Assembly: GCA_015501055.1 (NCBI GenBank)
Contig: JADNYV010000023.1
Location: forward strand, 124,001 to 188,000
DNA length: 64,000 nucleotides
Reading direction: 5' to 3'
Origin: Mucidula mucida
Lineage: Eukaryota > Basidiomycota > Agaricomycetes > Agaricales > Physalacriaceae
The translations under genes were made by a program, and so were the position numbers. The stretch's first letter is position 1. The number at the start of each line of letters is the position of its first letter. Of this stretch, positions 60,104 through 64,000 are shown piece after piece. The notes under the pieces were generated by a model. It saw only the letters and a list, made by a program, of their open reading frames with translations, did not search any database and was not told the DNA's origin.

Positions 60104-61048
60104 TTAGCCTACAAAGTAGCTCAACCACGGAATGACCACGTTTCGTCCTGAGTCGGTCAACCCCTTCTCCTGAAGCCACTTCTTGTAGATGAAGGGACAG
60201 TTCTGACGATGGGCAATCCAGGCAGTAGGGGTATAAGCGCAATTTCGCTTCCTCGTGCACTTCCTCTTGTTCGTCTTCGGCTTCAGGATCTGAGTTAGAG
60301 AACAACCCCCACAGATAACACTGGACGGCGCAATGCTATCGGCCTTTATGTATTTCTCGCGCTGAAGCCATGCGAGCCGCCCGTCGTCGTTGTCGAAGCG
60401 CGCCCGGGTCTCGTTGTTCTTTTTCAGAATAGCGGGCGTAGCTTGAAGGGATGCGAGAAACGCCTTCTGGTGCGCTCGCGTCTTGACTTTGTCCTTCTTC
60501 GGCGGGGCGGGACTGAAAAACACAAGTTGAGATAGTGGAGAGGGATCATAAAACATGATAGAACACACTCATGGTTTTCCTCCTCCTCCTCATCGGAGGA
60601 TTCTCCATCTATGGCCGTCTCTTCGAATTTCCCTAGCAATGGCCAAGGAAGTTCACGCAAAGGTTTGACGAGCTGTTCGTCGTACTGATTAACTTGGGAG
60701 AGAGGAGAAGGTCTAATGAGCCTATTTAACGATAGGTCAGCTCGATACCGACAAGGTTTGAGTCTACCTACCGAGCAGGTGGAATTGTGGGAGGGACGAC
60801 TTGAAGCGCGTCCCGCGCTATTTCGTCCTCTGTGAACACCGCCGGACGCAACCTACAAAGCGTTGTCAGCCAAAACACATGGATGCCAGATAACGAATGA
60901 ACGTACGGCGACAAAACGAGGCCATCCTCGACCTCATCCAACTGATTCTCCAGGTCTTTAGAGAGCTGTTTACTGCAGTTCCGAGTTAGCAAGACTATCA
61001 CGGATTCGTGTCGAAAGCCTACTAGTAATTGTTAACAGTGGAAGACAT
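60104..61048 (-). CDS. Cys/His-rich protein, tandem copy T1
   Basis: Unrecognised basidiomycete-type protein with a possible zinc-binding module. The ATG at 61048 gives MSSTVNNY; after a 5' intron comes QLSKDLENQLDEVEDGLVLS, then LRPAVFTEDEIARDALQVV. At 60771 a GTAGGT donor begins a segment that must be spliced, because it holds an in-frame TAG and a one-base shift compared with T2. It has a CTGAC branch and a TAAATAG acceptor, with an alternative acceptor 9 nt on. Later comes an acidic run (ESSDEEEEENHE), then ICGGCSLTQILKP and AYTPTAWIAHRQNCPFIYKK, a C-x2-C...W-x2-H-x3-C pattern. The end is SGRNVVIPWLSYFVG with the stop at 60104. Its C-terminus differs from T2 because of a 7-nt indel. Confidence 0.55.
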
Positions 61049-61197
61049 GGTGGTGAGAGTTGTGTATGAAAGAGACGTGGCAGAATTTTCCTCCTCTTTC
61101 ATGCAATTCCAAACCCAATTCGATAGCAAAACAGTACAATATAAAGGCAGTACAATATAACGACAACAACATAGCAATACTTACACTACAAAGTAGC

Positions 61198-62140
61198 TCA
61201 ACCACGGAATGACCACGTTTCGTCGGTCAACCCCTTCTCCTGAAGCCACTTCTTGTAGATGAAGGGACAGTTCTGACGATGGGAAATCCAGGCAGTAGGG
61301 GTATAAGCGCAATTTCGCTTCCTCGTGCACTTCCTCTTGTTCGTCTTCGGCTTCAGGATCTGAGTTAGAGAACAACCCCCACAGATAACACTGGACGGCG
61401 CAATGCTATCGGCCTTTATGTATTTCTCGCGCTGAAGCCATGCGAGCCGCCCGTCGTCGTTGTCGAAACGCACCCGGGTCTCGTTGTTCTTTTTCAGAAC
61501 AGCGGGCGTAGCTTGAAGGGATGCGAGAAACGCCTTCTGGTGCGCTCGCGTCTTGACTTTGTCCTTCTTCGGCGGGGCGGGACTGAAAAACACAAGTTGA
61601 GATAGTGGAGAGGGATCATAAAACATGATAGAACGCACTCATGGTTTTCCTCCTCCTCCTCATCGGAGGATTCTCCATCTATGGCCGTCTCTTCGAATTT
61701 CCCTAGCAATGGCCAAGGAAGTCCACGCAAAGGTTTGACGAGCTGTTCGTCGCATTGGTTGACTTGGGAGAGAGGCGCAGGTCTGATGAGACAATTCAAC
61801 GATACGTCAGCTCGAGACCGACAAAGCTTGCAGTCTACCCACCGAGCAGTTGGGACTACGGGAGGAGCTGAATTTATTTGACAGACAACTTGGAGCGCGG
61901 CCCGCGCTACTTCGTCCTCTGTGAACACCGCCGGACGCAACCTACAAAGCGTTGTCAGCCAAAACACATTGATGCCAGACAGTAACGAATGAATGTACGG
62001 CGACAAAACGAGACCATCCTCAATGTCATCCCACTGTTTCTTCAGGCCTTTAGAGAGCTGTTTACTGCAGTTCCAAGTTAGCAAGACTATCACGGATTTA
62101 TGTCGAAAGCCTACTAGTAATTGTTAACAGTGGAAGACAT
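61198..62140 (-). CDS. Cys/His-rich protein, tandem copy T2
   Basis: Near-identical to T1. The ATG at 62140 starts MSSTVNNYY across a 5' intron. Other parts are LRPAVFTEDEVARAALQVV, the acidic ESSDEEEEENHE run, a basic stretch (APPKKDKVKTRAHQKAFLA) and the C-terminal ICGGCSLTQILKP and AYTPTAWISHRQNCPFIY module. The segment spliced from T1 is open here: it reads through as RWVDCKLCRSRADVSLNC and holds an extra C-x2-C. A GTGGGT donor, CTGAC branch and downstream CATCAG acceptor exist, so splicing is also possible. The protein ends GLTDETWSFRG at 61198, unlike T1. A TTTATAT box at about 62189 lies 45-50 nt upstream of the start. Function is unknown; zinc-mediated binding is a guess. Confidence 0.55.
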
Positions 62141-62195
62141 GGTGGTGAGATGTGTGTATGAAAGGCACGCAGAATGTGGGGGCAGTCTTTATATG

Positions 62196-63176
62196 CAGCC
62201 CTCGGAACAATGTCAATGTCAAAGGGTCGTTGACTGTTTGTTCACCAATTTGGGCCGGTGGATTGCCAGCGATCGGTCCACATCCCAAAAGCGCAGAACA
62301 AAGGCAGAGCTCAGGGTTGGTTAATCATCGAGAACCCGGGAAAGCTCCCGGTGGACAATGGCGGGCGACAGACAGACTCAGAGAAAAGACTTGAGCAGAG
62401 AAAATAGATCCAGGCATCGTAGAAAATCTTGGGGTCACAGTGTTGCCAGCTGGCCCAAAAACAAACATGAGCGACGAGCGCAAACGGAGGTAACGCAAGT
62501 TCCCACGCCTCAGTCGTGTCTTGATTCAACCGACTGGCTTTCATTGTCCTCTATGTAGTGACACCTAGGTAGCTGAGGCTCATAGCAAGCACAGCATGAG
62601 GCTCTAATCCTAGAGAAAATTAATTGAGAAGCTCAGTCCTCACGCTCGTGTAATTCTGAGCCATGTAGCGGGTGCTCTTGGTACGTTGCCCGATTTGGCG
62701 AACAATGGTCGAGGTGAGATGGCCACAATTCCCTACAAATTGACAATCCAATCGTCAGTCATTTGCACCGTTCCAGAGTAACGGTACCTACCGGGATTGT
62801 ACCGGGACGACTCCGGGACTACATTACCTTCGCCATGTCTTCAAGTTGGGCCTGATGATGCATACAGTACATGTATTGCAGAGCATCAGAACTGTTATCG
62901 AGGTCTCAAAGGGGAGCTTTAGATTATTAGAACACAGCGCGCAGTAGCACTTCCCCAGGGACCCCAGACAAGCATTATGGATGTTTTGATCGCCTTCGCT
63001 GCCCCGGTGCGCCGTATAGTAGGCTCTTTGAACACGCTTGAATGATTCTGACGACTACTTATGTCGTTTCATCCTGGATGTCTTGTACTCCGCCACCAAT
63101 GAATGGTGTATCTTCCTTCTTTTCTTTTCTTCCTACTACTCAATTCAAGCGAAAACGACTTTCAAGAGAGATAGCA
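62196..63176. other. Intergenic, about 1 kb
   Basis: No gene recognised; frames are short and without motifs. Confidence 0.4.
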
Positions 63177-64000
63177 TCACAGGTCAGCAGTATGGGAGGT
63201 CAGTCTACAGACAAGAACAAACAAATCCAACAGTACCGGGGACGCGAAAGGCACGCGCCCATCTCGCTTCACATCCTCGAGCGCATCCTCACACTCTGCC
63301 CTTATCCCTCTCTCCTTCTCAGCCTCCATCTGAGCGCTCCTCAGCTGCGACCGCATCACTGTGACCGATATCAAACAAGGATGAGAACAACAAATTTCCA
63401 CTCACAGAAAAATTCGGGGACCATGTCTGGCTTATCCGGTTCAAAAGGTAGCTCGCTCTGAAGGAGGGTTTCGTCACTAGTGAGTTCCTTGATGAGTTGC
63501 CGCGTATCTGCAAGCTCTTGTAATAGATGAGAGGCGGTTTGCGATCTTCGAGCGGGGGAACGGGAACGAGACCTTGAGCGAGTAGTCGTAGTTCTTGACT
63601 GGTGTCGTCTTCTGGGCGACATCTGTCGTCCGCGTCAGCTGTGAGTCAGACAAGGGTTCAACGTACCGTCGGCGTCACGGACTCGATATACGTTGTCGAT
63701 GGCTCTTCACGCAATTCCTGTGACTGTCAGCATAGTACCTCCGTCGAGTAGATGAAGTTCGTACCCTGGCGGAAGACACGAAACTTCATGGATAAGATGA
63801 TTGACAGCCCCATATCCTCTATCCACAACATACCTTTCAAACAGCTCTAGTGAAATCCTAATTGCTCACCATCATCCAATGGTCCCCTCGCCTCGCAGTT
63901 GAGAAACACTCACATACCCAACCTCCTCAACTCCGAAGCCGTCACCTGGCTTACCCTTCGTCCCGTGGGCAGCTCAGACCTCCGAAACTTCTCTCCCTTG
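63177..64000 (-). CDS. Unrecognised protein, family member iv (5' end probably outside window)
   Basis: The last exons resemble members i and iii of the 26-30 kb family. An Arg/Ser-rich exon (RRRHQSRTTTTRSRSRSRSP, from about 63622) leads to a helical stretch (LLQELADTRQLIKELTSDE). An intron near 63363-63410 joins this to a coiled coil (LRSAQMEAEKERGIRAECED) and the C-terminal motif DGRVPFASPVLLDLFVLVCR with the stop at 63177. Upstream exons between 63640 and the window end are likely (for example RRSELPTGRRVSQVTASELR near 63960) but not resolved. The Arg/Ser stretch is absent from members i-iii. Function unknown. Confidence 0.45.

Larger units (their letters stand above)
60004..62150. repeat. 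Tandem direct duplication, two units of about 1.08 kb
   Basis: Unit 1 (about 60004-61075) and unit 2 (about 61081-62150) are nearly identical over most of their length, including the 3' flank with its internal doubled CAGTACAATATA. Differences are single bases, a 7-nt indel near 60145/61222 and changes around 60722-60790. Each unit carries one complete gene copy on the minus strand. Confidence 0.85.

Overview
The window looks like nuclear DNA of an agaricomycete basidiomycete. Genes stand alone on both strands and are cut by many short introns (about 45-62 nt) with CTGAC/CTNAC-like branch points. The families present (DUF6535 membrane proteins, F-box proteins, questin-oxidase-like protein, a decayed RecQ-type helicase piece, Copia gag) fit that group. 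No rRNA, tRNA or CRISPR was recognised. Coordinates of multi-exon genes are outer limits inferred by eye from reading frames and splice signals. Layout: (1) 1-20 kb is accessory and rearranged. DUF6535 copy A (minus, cut by the window edge) and copy B (plus) form the outer arms of an inverted duplication whose spacer carries a phospholipid-type acyltransferase and an F-box gene. Copy B is followed by a recently inserted gag-only Copia-like LTR element with 5-bp target duplications, then by DUF6535 copy C and a broken fragment of the acyltransferase. (2) 19.8-25.6 kb is a full-length ABCC-type ABC transporter. (3) 26.3-29.9 kb holds three members of an unrecognised protein family, with a fourth at 63.2 kb, sharing a beta-rich N-terminal module, intron positions and a PFVVP-type C-terminal motif. 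(4) 31.7-42 kb is metabolic and housekeeping: an MFS sugar/quinate-type transporter with a promoter cluster of CreA/Mig1-like sites, a monocarboxylate-type MFS transporter, a lactonase-fold beta-propeller protein and the mRNA export factor GLE1. (5) 42.5-46.9 kb carries a broken, intron-containing copy of the 5' part of the ABC transporter and DUF6535 copy D. (6) 47-59.5 kb is metabolic: PhzF-like isomerase, secreted six-hairpin-type glycosidase, questin-oxidase-like protein, F-box protein, aldo/keto reductase, a DenD-like dehydrogenase and, divergent from it, an RpiB-family isomerase. (7) 60-62.1 kb is a tandem duplication of a Cys/His-rich gene. Functional reading: the aldo/keto reductase, DenD-like dehydrogenase and RpiB-like isomerase could act on tetrose/tetronate carbon, and a CGG-N12-CCG palindrome sits between the latter two, but the DenD gene shows two apparent frameshifts. 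Three of the four DUF6535 copies are broken (B, C, D), while B, C and D keep a shared promoter element. Fragments of neighbouring genes lie next to DUF6535 3' ends, which suggests that these copies mark segmental duplication breakpoints.
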